Positions 18,813 through 28,125 are shown, counted from the first letter of the stretch. The stretch is 64,000 nucleotides of DNA from Chitinophaga filiformis (GCF_021646545.1 NZ_JAKIRP010000023.1:1-64000); one strand, 5' to 3'. Program-made: numbers and translations. Notes: a model not told the origin generated them from the letters alone.

Positions 18813-18886
18813 CGCCAGTTAACGTAAACATAACATATAAGTAAAAGGTCGCTTTATAATTTAGTGCCGCATATCGGCCAACAATT

Positions 18887-19492
18887 ATGATAGAGAACCT
18901 GACAGACGCGGAATTGTTATCACTTTCACAAACTGGCGATGAGAAAGCATTTGAGGCGATCATGTATCGGTATAATGTACAGCTGTACAAGTATATCTAC
19001 ACGCGCATCCGTAGTGAACATGATGCAAAAGATCTGTTACAGGAGGTATTTATTTCCTGCTGGAAGAACCGGCATACTATTAATAATATAACAGCATATC
19101 TGAAAAGGTCTGTACACTATGCGATTATCGACTGGCAGATAGCAAACAAAAAGCTACTGGCCCGACAAACCACTCTACTGGAAAAGGACGAACCCACCAC
19201 ATACCCTGTAGAAGACCAGCTGATATCTATGGAGATCCGGGAAGAAGTAGAAACAGAGATCTCCCGGATGAATGAGACCATGCGTAAGATATTTGTATCC
19301 AGTCGCTGGGAATCCAAATCTATCCCTGAAATAGCCCGTGAGTACGGCCTTTCCGAGCAAACAGTAAAAAATAACCTCTCCCTTGCACTCAAACGCATCC
19401 GCCTGCGCCTGGCCGCTTTTTTCCTGATGCTTGTTTACGTTCTGGTAACATTGAGTTTACAATTCCTTAACGGTACCACTTTTCAGTTTTGA
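18887..19492 (+). CDS. ECF RNA polymerase sigma factor (SusC/SusD-linked type)
   Basis: 201 residues. Region 2 (residues ~10-80) has the core-binding segment DEKAFEAIMYRYNVQLYKYIY and DLLQEVFISCWKNR. Region 4 (residues ~125-180) has the helix-turn-helix SIPEIAREYGLSEQTVKNNLSLALKRIR. A hydrophobic tail of ~20 residues (FFLMLVYVLVTLSL) is common in Bacteroidota members. It should be held by the FecR-type anti-sigma factor encoded 15 bp downstream and freed when the STN-bearing SusC binds its ligand, activating the SusC/SusD genes. Confidence 0.94.
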   Translation: MIENLTDAELLSLSQTGDEKAFEAIMYRYNVQLYKYIYTRIRSEHDAKDLLQEVFISCWKNRHTINNITAYLKRSVHYAIIDWQIANKKLLARQTTLLEKDEPTTYPVEDQLISMEIREEVETEISRMNETMRKIFVSSRWESKSIPEIAREYGLSEQTVKNNLSLALKRIRLRLAAFFLMLVYVLVTLSLQFLNGTTFQF

Positions 19493-19507
19493 GGACTTTA
19501 CTGATGA

Positions 19508-20479
19508 ATGGGAACATCATCATCAGACAAAGCCGCGCTGTTAGCGCTTTTAGAAAAATACCGTGCCGGTGGGTGTACACCGGAGGAAACTGCCCGTATA
19601 CAGGCGTGGTTCGACAGTTTTGAAGAACTGCCTGATAGCGGGGAGGTGAAAACTGCTGCTGATGAGGTGGTGGTCAATACGATGCACACGCTCTTCCCAC
19701 GCAGGGGAGGATCTATAAGATATATCATGCTCAGCGCGGCTGCTGTACTGGTGGTAGCGCTTACCAGTCTGCTTTTTATATACAGGTTCTATATGAAAGC
19801 ACCGGTCCCTGTCACTTATTCATCGTTTACAACAGGAAACGGTGAACGTAAAAAACTGACCCTGCCGGATGGTAGTACGCTGACCATGAACGGGGGCAGT
19901 ACGCTGCGTATTCCCTCTAATTTTGGCGATAGTGCAAGAGAGCTGGTTTTTACAGGTCAGGGAACTTTTGATGTCAAACAGAATAGTAAACAGCCATTTA
20001 TAGTACATACCGGAGATGTCCGCACAGTAGTACTGGGTACTGCTTTCGACGTGAAGGCATATCCTGGGGACAAGGCCTTACAGGTGGCAGTACTGAATGG
20101 TAAGGTGCGCATCGAGAAACAGGAGCAGGGCCATACGGAGGTGCTGGCTCCCGGTGTGACTAAAAACCAGCTGCTGACCTATGAAGCGACGTCGGGTAAG
20201 CATGAACTAAAGCCCTGTAAAGCCGATGAAATTGCAGGCTGGCAACAGAACAAATTATTCTTTGATCAGGCATCACTGGAAGAGATCGCAGTAATACTAG
20301 GGAGACAATACAATACACATATTACGCTCGCCGGCAAGGCGAAGCACAACTGCCGTTACACTTTGCAGTTAAAGAACGAACCGCTGGACAAAGCTTTGGT
20401 GCTGCTACAGCAGCTGTCGGGGATCTCTTATGTCGTAAACAACAATGAAATAAAAATCAATATTTCGTCATGCGAATAA
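19508..20479 (+). CDS. FecR-type anti-sigma factor
   Basis: 323 residues. An N-terminal cytoplasmic anti-sigma part (~1-75) is followed by one membrane helix (YIMLSAAAVLVVALTSLLFI), the FecR domain (~110-215; GNGERKKLTLPDGS, LGTAFDVKAYPG) and a DUF4974-like domain (~245-320; FDQASLEEIAVILGRQYN) ending at the periplasmic side. It transmits the signal from the TonB-dependent receptor to the sigma factor. Its last 10 bp overlap the start of the SusC gene, so the two are co-translated. Confidence 0.94.
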   Translation: MGTSSSDKAALLALLEKYRAGGCTPEETARIQAWFDSFEELPDSGEVKTAADEVVVNTMHTLFPRRGGSIRYIMLSAAAVLVVALTSLLFIYRFYMKAPVPVTYSSFTTGNGERKKLTLPDGSTLTMNGGSTLRIPSNFGDSARELVFTGQGTFDVKQNSKQPFIVHTGDVRTVVLGTAFDVKAYPGDKALQVAVLNGKVRIEKQEQGHTEVLAPGVTKNQLLTYEATSGKHELKPCKADEIAGWQQNKLFFDQASLEEIAVILGRQYNTHITLAGKAKHNCRYTLQLKNEPLDKALVLLQQLSGISYVVNNNEIKINISSCE

Positions 20480-23400
20480 AATGTAATGCGCCAACAACAA
20501 AGCGGCAGTTACGACTGCTCGTCTTATTTCTTTTTGCTCATGTGATCTGTTTTGCAAATGATGTGCAGAATCAGTATGTCACTGTTACCGTACGCAAAGC
20601 GCGTATCAGTTTAAACGTAAAAAATCAGCCCCTCAAAAATGTGTTCCTGCTTATCGAGCAGAAGACAGGCCTTTCCGTAGGCTACAATGCTACTGCAATC
20701 AATGCTATGGAACCTGTAAGCTACAAGGCAGATGACGAAATGTTGTCTACCGTATTTCAGGACCTGCTGAAAGATTACCAGGGTACAGTAAAGCAGGTGG
20801 ATGAGAGCCACATCTTCCTGAAACTGGAAAAAAGAAAGGTGGTGGAAAAAGTAGTGCTGCCCGTGGCTGCCATTGCTGCTACGCCGATCGTAGTATCGGG
20901 TACAGTGACTGACGAAAACAATCAGCCGGTACCCGGTGTAAGCATTCATGAGAAAAATACTAGGAAAAATACGACCACCGATGCAGGTGGTAAATACAGC
21001 ATTGCTGTCAATACCGGTGATGTGCTGGTATACAACTTTATCGGTTACGCTCAGCAGGAGATAACTGTAGGTGCTGAAAACATGATCAATGTACAACTGA
21101 AAGTGCAGAACAGTCAGTTGAAAGAGATCGTGGCTATCGGTTACCAGTCCGTCAGGAAGAGCGATGTAACCGGCGCTATTTCCAGTGTGAAAGCAAGTGA
21201 GTTGAACCTGACATCTCCTTCCGTAGGGCAGGCCCTGGTAGGTAAAGTAGCAGGCGTACAGGTATCGCAGGTGAGCGGTGCGCCTTATGCCAGCACGAAA
21301 ATCCGTGTACGTGGTATCGGTTCCATCAATGCCGGTTCCAACCCGCTGTATGTAGTAGATGGTTATCCGATGGATAATGATATTTATATCAACCCGGAGG
21401 ATATTGAGTCTATCGATATCCTGAAAGATGCTGCTTCTGCGGCTATCTATGGTTCCCGCGCTGCCGGCGGTGTGGTGATCATCACTACCAAACGTGGTAA
21501 GGAAGGCAAAGGTAAGTTTGAATATGATATTCAGTCAGGTGTAAACCAGCTGGCCAGGAAAGTAAAGCTCCTGAATGCAGACGAATTTGCACAGCTGATG
21601 ATCGACGGCAGGAACAACTCCTACCAGGACCTGGTGGTAAACAGAGGGCTACAGTGGACTGATGCGATGTTCTCTGACGACAACGCCACGCGTGTGGCGA
21701 AAGTGGGTAACGCTAACTCTGTGCAGATCGATCCGACCTTTTACGACTTCGCCAGTCAGCAAATGATCAAGCCGAAATACAATACCGACTGGCAGGACCT
21801 GCTGTATCGCAATGCGATATTCAGCCGTCATAACCTGTCATTCTCCGGCGGTAGCAAAGAAGTAAAATACTATATCAGCGGCGGCTATCAGAACCAGGAT
21901 GGTATTATCCTGAATACTGGCATTAAAAAGATCAACTTCCGTGCAAACATTGACGGTCAGATCAACTCAAAGCTGAGAGCGGGTATGAACGTTTCCTATA
22001 CTAACAACCAGAACAAGGAAACAGAGGAAGGTCGCTGGGACCATAACCCGATTATGGCTGCATTGCTGATGCTGCCTACTTACCGTGCATATGACGACAA
22101 TGGCAGGATTGTGAAGAATGAAGTGGCTGCGCTGTCTGCTACCTACGGTTATAACAGCTTTGAAAATCCATTAGCCATTGCGCAGGAGATCAACATCCGT
22201 CGTAAAGGCAATCGCAGTACCTACAATGGTTATGCTGTTTACCAGCTGCTGCCGGAATTGTCTGTGAAGGCCAACCTGGGTATGACCAATTATGCTGAGA
22301 AGTATGACTATTATTATCCGACCAGTCTGAGTAGCGGTGTAAATGCACCTTACTCCACACAGGCAAAGGCTGCCGCGAACGCAAAAGCGAAGAACACCGG
22401 CATCACCGATCAGCTGGGTGAGTTCACCGCCAACTATAGCAAACAGTTTAACAAGCATAAGTTAGATGTGCTGGGTGGTTATACCGTACAGAAAACGACC
22501 GGCGACATCCTGGAAGTAAAAGCCCAGGGATTCCAGGACGATCGTATCCAGGAGTTGAACGCTAAAGGTGCGGACGCTGCACTCTTCACGCTGACAACGG
22601 CCTCTAAGTATACCTATACACTGGTGTCTTACCTGGGTCGTATCAACTACAATTATGATAACCGTTATTACCTGACTGCCTCATTCCGTACTGATGCATC
22701 TTCCCGCTTTGGGCCTGAAAATCGTTGGGGTAACTTCCCTTCAGTAGCAGCGGGCTGGAACATCTCCAATGAATCATTCTACCATGATTGGTTAGGACAG
22801 CATTCTACACTGAAACTGCGTGCCAGCTGGGGCTTGAGCGGTAATAATAACATCGGTAACTACAACTCTATCCAGGTAATGGGTACGCCTACCGGTGTGC
22901 CATTGGGTAACGGTACCGTGAATACCGGCACTTTCGCAGGTGGTATCAAAGATCCGAAGATTGGCTGGGAGTCTACTTCACAGTATAACGGTGGTCTGGA
23001 CATCGGATTGTTCAATGGCCGTCTGAATGTGATCGCTAACTACTACCTCAGTTATTCTTATAACCTGTTGTTCAATCAGCCCATCTCCGCTATTGCCGGT
23101 GCTACCACCGTGCTGACCAACCTGCGTGATTCCAAGATCCGTAACAGGGGTATTGACTTACAGCTGGATGCAAGAGTGATAGATGGCAATGATTTCCGCC
23201 TGAACTTCGCCGGTAACATCTCCGTGAACCGTAACAAGGTACTGGACATGGGAGGTGCAAATACGATCCTCACCGCAGGTGCGGAGCGTTCTTATCTGAC
23301 GCACATTACACAGGCCGGACAGCCGGTAGGTATGTTCTACGGTTTCAGGGTGCTGGGCGTGGCTACAGAGGCCAATTATAAAACACTGGCGCCTTCAGCT

Positions 23401-24024
23401 TCCAGCTCTAACCCTTTACATCCGGGCGACCTGTACTTCTATGACAAGAATGGCGATCATGTGGTGAACGATGCTGACAAAGATGTGATCGGCAATCCTT
23501 ATCCGAAGTTTACTTACGGCTTTAACCTGTCTGCTACTTATAAAGACTTTTATTTCTCTTCTTCCTTCAATGGTTCTTACGGCAACCAGGTGCTGGACGG
23601 GCAGGATTATTACCTGTACAACATGGAAGGTTCCGGCAACCAGTATGCCGATGTAGCACAGCGCTTCCGTTCTGTTAGTCAGCCGGGCAATGGCAAAGTA
23701 TACCGTGCTTCCCGCGCAGGCACACAGAGTAACAGCACCCGCTTGTCTACCTTCTACCTGCAGGATGCATCATATTTCAGGTGTACCAATATTGTGCTGG
23801 GTTACAACTTCAGGTTCCGCAGCTTACAGGAGAAACTGGGTGTGACAAAGGCAACCATATTCGCGAGCGTAGACAACGCATTCACCATCACCAAATACAA
23901 AGGGTATAACCCGGAAGTAGATTTTAACGGAAACAGTACTAACCCGAACCTGGCGCCTGGCGTTGATTACGGTATGTATCCGCTGGTGCGTGCCTATAAT
24001 GCCGGTGTTAAACTTGCTTTCTGA
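20470..24024 (+). CDS. SusC/RagA family TonB-linked receptor with STN signalling domain
   Basis: 1184 residues. After the signal peptide (residues ~10-30) comes an STN domain (~45-120; VFLLIEQKTGLSVGYN) that contacts FecR. Then follow a carboxypeptidase-regulatory-like domain (~145-225; VSGTVTDENNQPVPGVSI), a TonB box, the plug with ALVGKVAGVQVSQVSG, YVVDGYPMD and IDILKDAASAAIYGSRAAGGVV, and a 22-strand barrel ending in aromatic Phe. With the SusD lipoprotein encoded 25 bp downstream it imports a ligand across the outer membrane and signals through FecR to the sigma factor. No degradative enzyme is encoded next to it, so the substrate (glycan, peptide or other) is open. Confidence 0.95.
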   Translation: MRIKCNAPTTKRQLRLLVLFLFAHVICFANDVQNQYVTVTVRKARISLNVKNQPLKNVFLLIEQKTGLSVGYNATAINAMEPVSYKADDEMLSTVFQDLLKDYQGTVKQVDESHIFLKLEKRKVVEKVVLPVAAIAATPIVVSGTVTDENNQPVPGVSIHEKNTRKNTTTDAGGKYSIAVNTGDVLVYNFIGYAQQEITVGAENMINVQLKVQNSQLKEIVAIGYQSVRKSDVTGAISSVKASELNLTSPSVGQALVGKVAGVQVSQVSGAPYASTKIRVRGIGSINAGSNPLYVVDGYPMDNDIYINPEDIESIDILKDAASAAIYGSRAAGGVVIITTKRGKEGKGKFEYDIQSGVNQLARKVKLLNADEFAQLMIDGRNNSYQDLVVNRGLQWTDAMFSDDNATRVAKVGNANSVQIDPTFYDFASQQMIKPKYNTDWQDLLYRNAIFSRHNLSFSGGSKEVKYYISGGYQNQDGIILNTGIKKINFRANIDGQINSKLRAGMNVSYTNNQNKETEEGRWDHNPIMAALLMLPTYRAYDDNGRIVKNEVAALSATYGYNSFENPLAIAQEINIRRKGNRSTYNGYAVYQLLPELSVKANLGMTNYAEKYDYYYPTSLSSGVNAPYSTQAKAAANAKAKNTGITDQLGEFTANYSKQFNKHKLDVLGGYTVQKTTGDILEVKAQGFQDDRIQELNAKGADAALFTLTTASKYTYTLVSYLGRINYNYDNRYYLTASFRTDASSRFGPENRWGNFPSVAAGWNISNESFYHDWLGQHSTLKLRASWGLSGNNNIGNYNSIQVMGTPTGVPLGNGTVNTGTFAGGIKDPKIGWESTSQYNGGLDIGLFNGRLNVIANYYLSYSYNLLFNQPISAIAGATTVLTNLRDSKIRNRGIDLQLDARVIDGNDFRLNFAGNISVNRNKVLDMGGANTILTAGAERSYLTHITQAGQPVGMFYGFRVLGVATEANYKTLAPSASSSNPLHPGDLYFYDKNGDHVVNDADKDVIGNPYPKFTYGFNLSATYKDFYFSSSFNGSYGNQVLDGQDYYLYNMEGSGNQYADVAQRFRSVSQPGNGKVYRASRAGTQSNSTRLSTFYLQDASYFRCTNIVLGYNFRFRSLQEKLGVTKATIFASVDNAFTITKYKGYNPEVDFNGNSTNPNLAPGVDYGMYPLVRAYNAGVKLAF

Positions 24025-24049
24025 TCTATTGACGCTTAAACAAAAAAGA

Positions 24050-25579
24050 ATGAAGAAGAATATTTCGATTATACTGGGTTTTGCAGCTCTGCTGGCAACA
24101 TCCGCATGTAACAAGGATTTCCTCAACCAGACGGATCCAAACAGCCAGACGGTGGGTAATTATTTCCAGACTGAGAACGACGTACTGCTGGCCGTGAATG
24201 GTGTTTACCAGGCCCTGAGAAGCAATAATGCGCTCGGGGAGAGCAGTGGACTGTTTTCGGAAGAACGTTCTGACAATACCGGCCGTAACGACAACCAGTC
24301 GAACGCCGGTGAGCCTTTCCAGTTTGGCGATTTTTCGCTGCTGCCAAGCAATACCTATCTGAAGTCGCACTGGGTAGACATGTACCAGGTGATCTCCAGG
24401 GCCAATCTGGTGTTATCCAACATCGATAACGTCACTTTCGCCAGTGAGGATACAAAGAAAGGTTATGCTGCTGAGGCGAAGTTCGTGCGTGCACTGATCT
24501 ATTTCCACATGGTGCGCAAATGGGGCGATGTGCCTTTGGTAACAAAACAAATGACGCTCGATGAGGTGAGGGCTAATACCTTCCGTTCAAAAGATACTGC
24601 CGTGTACAGCCAGATCGTTGCCGATCTGCTGGATGTGGTGAACAGTTCCCTGCCCAATTTCCAGACAGGCACTAATGTTGGCAGGGTATCCAAAGCTGCG
24701 GGTAACGCATTACTGGGTCAGGTATATCTGACCATGGCGCTTACCATCGATAATGGCAAGCGTGACGAAAATCTCGCGAAGGCAAAACAATACCTGATGG
24801 CATGTTACGACATGCGTAAGTTCGGCGCGCTGAAAGAGATCCCTTATACGGACGTTTTCAGTGTAGATAAAAAAGGCACTTGTCCTGAGCTGATCCTCCA
24901 GATCGTGTACAAACAAGGCGATGCAACGTATGCTTCCAATATTGCAGCCAGTAACCAGGCGAACGGCGAGACCATCAACTCACAGAAAACCGCCAGCGGT
25001 GTAGGTGGTAACGTAACCGGAGACCTGATCAATGAGTATGAGAACAATGATCTGAGAAAGGATTTCTCCGTACACTTCGCCAATGCGAGCAACGTGAAGG
25101 ACTGGTACATCACCAAATACCGTGACGTCAGCGATGCCGCAGGCAAGAACGGGTATGGCGGTAACGACTTTATCCTGATCCGTTATGCAGACGTCATCCT
25201 GATGTTGGCGGAGGTGAATATGTACCTGGGCGACAATGCCACAGCTATCCAGTTCCTCGATATGGTGCGTGAAAGAGCTGGCATGCCGGCTTATGCAACC
25301 GCTATGCAGGATGCGGCCTACAGCGCAAAATTCCCCACACTGAAACTGGCTATTCTGCATGAGCGCCGTGTGGAGCTGGCGTTTGAAAATCACCGCTGGT
25401 TCGACCTGCTGCGCACGTTCACCACACAGGAGCTGGTGGATTATTTCCATGCAAAAGACCAGGCGTCTTTTGGTATTGCAAAGTTGAGCAATTTCTCAAC
25501 AAAAGACCGGTATTATCCGATTCCGTTTGACGAGTATAAACTAGATCCTGTAAGAATGTATCAGAATACAGGATATTAA
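24050..25579 (+). CDS. SusD/RagB family surface lipoprotein
   Basis: 509 residues from ATG 24050, which is followed at once by a lipoprotein signal (FAALLATSAC, Cys 20); upstream in-frame starts inside the SusC gene were rejected. TPR-like helices of the SusD fold are recognisable (FVRALIYFHMVRKWGDVPLVT, GNALLGQVYL) and the C-terminus has the family pattern RYADVILMLAEV, LAILHERRVELAFENHRWFDLLRT and RYYPIPFDE. It forms the lid of the SusC barrel and binds substrate outside the cell. It is the last gene of the sigma-FecR-SusC-SusD operon and is followed by a strong terminator. Confidence 0.95.
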   Translation: MKKNISIILGFAALLATSACNKDFLNQTDPNSQTVGNYFQTENDVLLAVNGVYQALRSNNALGESSGLFSEERSDNTGRNDNQSNAGEPFQFGDFSLLPSNTYLKSHWVDMYQVISRANLVLSNIDNVTFASEDTKKGYAAEAKFVRALIYFHMVRKWGDVPLVTKQMTLDEVRANTFRSKDTAVYSQIVADLLDVVNSSLPNFQTGTNVGRVSKAAGNALLGQVYLTMALTIDNGKRDENLAKAKQYLMACYDMRKFGALKEIPYTDVFSVDKKGTCPELILQIVYKQGDATYASNIAASNQANGETINSQKTASGVGGNVTGDLINEYENNDLRKDFSVHFANASNVKDWYITKYRDVSDAAGKNGYGGNDFILIRYADVILMLAEVNMYLGDNATAIQFLDMVRERAGMPAYATAMQDAAYSAKFPTLKLAILHERRVELAFENHRWFDLLRTFTTQELVDYFHAKDQASFGIAKLSNFSTKDRYYPIPFDEYKLDPVRMYQNTGY

Positions 25580-25598
25580 TACGATAGATGAATGCAAC

Positions 25599-25634
25599 AG
25601 GGGACGCTTCCGTAAAAGGGGCGCCCCCTTTTTT
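25599..25634 (+). terminator. Rho-independent terminator of the SusC/SusD operon
   Basis: Arms AGGGGACGC and GCGCCCCCT pair with one mismatch around a 13-nt loop and run directly into TTTTTT, 20 bp after the SusD stop codon. Confidence 0.8.
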
Positions 25635-25724
25635 ATGCGTATTATTGACCGGGGAAATTGTATTCCGGACCCTCGGGGCGTTGCATTTTCGTTTTGGGGT
25701 TGTGCCCATTTTTGGGAACCGGGT

Positions 25725-25782
25725 GGTTGAAACCCCGCGCTACAAACACACAACCCCTGGCGGGGTTGATTGATGTTTTGTT
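25725..25782 (+). repeat. REP-like element, copy A
   Basis: It starts GGTTGAAACCCCGCGCTACA and continues AAACAC, then a perfect hairpin CAACCCC-TGGC-GGGGTTG (25751-25768), then a TGTTTTGTT tail. The flanks match the copies at 60.5-60.8 kb and the reverse copy at 43.15 kb, while the hairpin sequence differs but stays self-complementary. Confidence 0.7.
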
Positions 25783-25805
25783 ACCCGGTTTATTGTGTAA
25801 GGGTT

Positions 25806-25904
25806 CGGTACCAACGGTGTACCAATGGCCTCATCTTATGTTCATCCTACGTTTTGAACGTAAGATGAACATAAGATGAGGCCATTGGTACACCGTTGGT
25901 ACCG
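25806..25904. repeat. Long hairpin 1 (48-bp arms, 3-nt loop)
   Basis: The left arm starts at 25806 (CGGTACCAACGG) and ends with ACGTT at 25853; the loop is TTG; the right arm is 25857-25904, ending CCGTTGGTACCG. There is one mismatch in 48 pairs (GTAGG against CTTAC). It is part of the 11-nt unit tract. Confidence 0.9.
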
Positions 25905-25956
25905 GATTGGTACCGGAGTGGATCGGATTACTTTTATGTACCTGATACTCGCTTTC

Positions 25957-26042
25957 ATACCGCTTTGATACCGCTAATCCTACGTTGATCCTACGTTCAT
26001 GAACGTAGGATCAACGTAGGATTAGCGGTATCAAAGCGGTAT
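25957..26042. repeat. Long hairpin 2, an exact 86-bp palindrome
   Basis: Each strand reads the same from ATACCGCTTTG at 25957 to CAAAGCGGTAT at 26042, centred on GTTCATGAAC between 25999 and 26000, with no mismatch in 43 pairs. It is also composed of 11-nt units. Confidence 0.92.
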
Positions 26043-26241
26043 CAAGACGGCATTAAACAGCATGGTTTACTACAGAAAAACTTTACAGTTTTATTGCGGA
26101 GGTGCAGAATTGACTTTACAGCTGATGGTACATTCAGTGTTCCTTTTCCACCGGCCATAAAGACCTCCCTTGCTTTTTATCATCTTTTCACTATATTCAT
26201 CGCAGATAAACCTACTCCTGTTGATCAGCCAAATCGAAACT

Positions 26242-27963
26242 ATGCGTAAATGTCTGTTGTTCATTTCCTTAGCCCTCTTTATCTTTCCTTGTAGCCCACT
26301 TTCCGCGCAAACGAAACAGTATGTCACTGACAGTAGTTTACAGGTACCATTGAAGGATGGTACGATGCTGAGCTGTATGCTGGTGTATCAGAAGGGTGCT
26401 AAATGGCCTTTACCGGTTGTTTTAAGGATTAGTTGTTATCCAATGGCTGCTGATACCACCCGGGCACAGTTCGTGGCAGATAGCGGCTATGCAGGCGTTT
26501 TTGTCTATAACAGGGGGAAAGCCCGTTCAGGGGGTAGTTTTTATCCTATGGAGAATGATGCGGCAGATAATTACCAGGTGATCGACTGGATCAGTAAACA
26601 GGCCTGGTGTAACGGCAAGGTGGGTATGTACGGAGGTTCCTACCTGGGATTTGCGCAATGGGCCACGGTGAAGAAAGTACATCCTGCCCTCAAGACCATT
26701 GTGCCGCAGGTAGCAGTAGGACCGGGCATCGATTATCCTAATCCGGGCGGGATATTTCTTACCTACAGCCTGCAATGGCTGAAACTGGTGAGGAACAATC
26801 ACTACATGGACCTGGCCACCTTCCAGAACGAAAAAAAATGGAAGGACCTTAACACCGAATATCTCTTGCGGGGCCTGCCTTTTAATAAGCTGGATTCCCT
26901 GGAAGGAGACGGAACGGATACGGTGTTTCAACGCTGGATCACCCATCCCGGCAATGACGATTTCTGGCAGCGGATGACGCCAACAGTGGAGGAGTTCTCC
27001 CGGATCGGCATCCCCATCCTGACCACAACCGGTTATTTCGATGATGACCAGCGGGGTGCTATGCACTATTACAACATGCATAACCGATACGGACCGAAAG
27101 AAGGGGTTAATCAGCACTACCTTTTCATCGGGCCTTTTGATCACGCCGGCGGACAGGGAGGTCCACGGAGGAATGTCATTCCCCCGTACCAGATCGATAC
27201 GGTTGCCATGGTAGACCAGAAACAGCTGGTGCTGGACTGGTTTAATTATACGCTGAAAGGAGGGAAGAAACCGGCCTTCCTGCAGGACAGGATCGCGGTA
27301 TTTGCAATGGGAGAGAACAAGTGGCATTACTTTCCTTCGATAGAAAAAATGAACCGCGATACGCTGTCTTTCTATCTCCCTGTTAAGTCGGGAGAAACCT
27401 TACACACAAGGAAAAGAGGAGGGAGGCCGCTGACATTCTCCTATGATGCTGCTGATCCTGTTGATGATACTATTGTGATCTATGACGGCGCCAGTTCTAT
27501 CATTACAGAAGGGGTTTTCAGGAAGAAATATCTGCTGACTTTCAGCACTCCGCCTTTAAAGGAAGATATGATCATCAATGGGTCCATCACTGCAAACCTT
27601 TGGTTGTCTTCAGGTACACCCGATGCAGACATCATGATCAGTTGGTGGGAGATAGATGCCAACGGAAACAAATGGCCGCTTTCACATACTGTACAACGCT
27701 TGTCTTTAAGTATCGATAAGACAAAACCTGTTTACTGGAAGCAAAACGAAGTACATCATATCACGCTGGATGACAGCCACTGGATCTGTAAACAATTGAA
27801 AAAGGGGAGCCGTATTGTAATGACTATCAGTCCGGCGTCAAACCTGTACTGGCAGAAGAACTACGGTGCGGCAAAAGATGTGAGCCAACAGACTTTGCTC
27901 GATACCTTACTGCAGGAACTGAAGTTTTATCCTGAGTCTCATTTCAGTGTACCCCTCATGTAG
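26242..27963 (+). CDS. CocE/NonD family serine hydrolase (X-Pro dipeptidyl-peptidase S15 type), secreted
   Basis: 573 residues from ATG 26242, which begins a clean signal peptide (KCLLFISLALFIFPCSPLSAQ); a longer frame from 26170 was rejected. The alpha/beta-hydrolase core has the nucleophile Ser in GMYGGSYLGFAQW, a likely catalytic Asp in TTGYFDDDQ and His in GPFDHAGGQGG. A jelly-roll C-terminal domain (~380-570) is typical of CocE/S15 enzymes. Relatives hydrolyse esters, amides or X-Pro peptides and often use an N-terminal acyl donor. The product should be periplasmic or secreted. It is separated from the upstream SusD gene by a terminator and the 11-nt repeat tract. Confidence 0.9.
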   Translation: MRKCLLFISLALFIFPCSPLSAQTKQYVTDSSLQVPLKDGTMLSCMLVYQKGAKWPLPVVLRISCYPMAADTTRAQFVADSGYAGVFVYNRGKARSGGSFYPMENDAADNYQVIDWISKQAWCNGKVGMYGGSYLGFAQWATVKKVHPALKTIVPQVAVGPGIDYPNPGGIFLTYSLQWLKLVRNNHYMDLATFQNEKKWKDLNTEYLLRGLPFNKLDSLEGDGTDTVFQRWITHPGNDDFWQRMTPTVEEFSRIGIPILTTTGYFDDDQRGAMHYYNMHNRYGPKEGVNQHYLFIGPFDHAGGQGGPRRNVIPPYQIDTVAMVDQKQLVLDWFNYTLKGGKKPAFLQDRIAVFAMGENKWHYFPSIEKMNRDTLSFYLPVKSGETLHTRKRGGRPLTFSYDAADPVDDTIVIYDGASSIITEGVFRKKYLLTFSTPPLKEDMIINGSITANLWLSSGTPDADIMISWWEIDANGNKWPLSHTVQRLSLSIDKTKPVYWKQNEVHHITLDDSHWICKQLKKGSRIVMTISPASNLYWQKNYGAAKDVSQQTLLDTLLQELKFYPESHFSVPLM

Positions 27964-28125
27964 CAGTATGTCCTATGCTGTTCGGTTGTACTTGTCATGT
28001 GGCAGCGGGGCATTTGGCAGTATGCCATATGCTGTTCAATTGTACCGCCATATGGCAGGATGGGCATGTAGCGGTATCCCGTATGCTGTTCGATTGTACC
28101 TGTCATGTGGTAGGGGCATGTAGCG
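27960..28125 (+). repeat. 54-bp tandem repeat, three imperfect copies
   Basis: TATGCTGTTC recurs at 27974, 28028 and 28082, exactly 54 bp apart, and each is followed by a TTGTAC and a CATGTGG- or CATATGG-like segment. It begins at the stop codon of the hydrolase gene. Because 54 is a multiple of three, a 67-codon frame at 27975-28178 repeats an 18-residue pattern (MLFGCT, MLFNCT, MLFDCT). No start signal is seen for that frame. Confidence 0.75.

Larger units (their letters stand above)
25802..26054. repeat. Tract of 23 degenerate 11-nt units
   Basis: Read in 11-nt steps from 25802, neighbouring units resemble each other, for example ACCGGATTGGT/ACCGGAGTGGA at 25901 and 25912, CATACCGCTTT/GATACCGCTAA at 25956 and 25967, TCCTACGTTGA/TCCTACGTTCA at 25978 and 25989, and TTAGCGGTATC/AAAGCGGTATC at 26022 and 26033. 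The phase is kept through both hairpins without an indel. The tract has no ORF of its own and lies between the SusD terminator and the CocE-type hydrolase gene. Confidence 0.8.

Noticed and set aside
25541..25879. Several short frames on both strands between SusD and the 11-nt tract
   Set aside because: They cross the terminator and the REP-like element and share no protein-like pattern.
25802..26054. CRISPR array
   Set aside because: Units are 11 nt, contiguous and degenerate, with no spacers and no cas genes.
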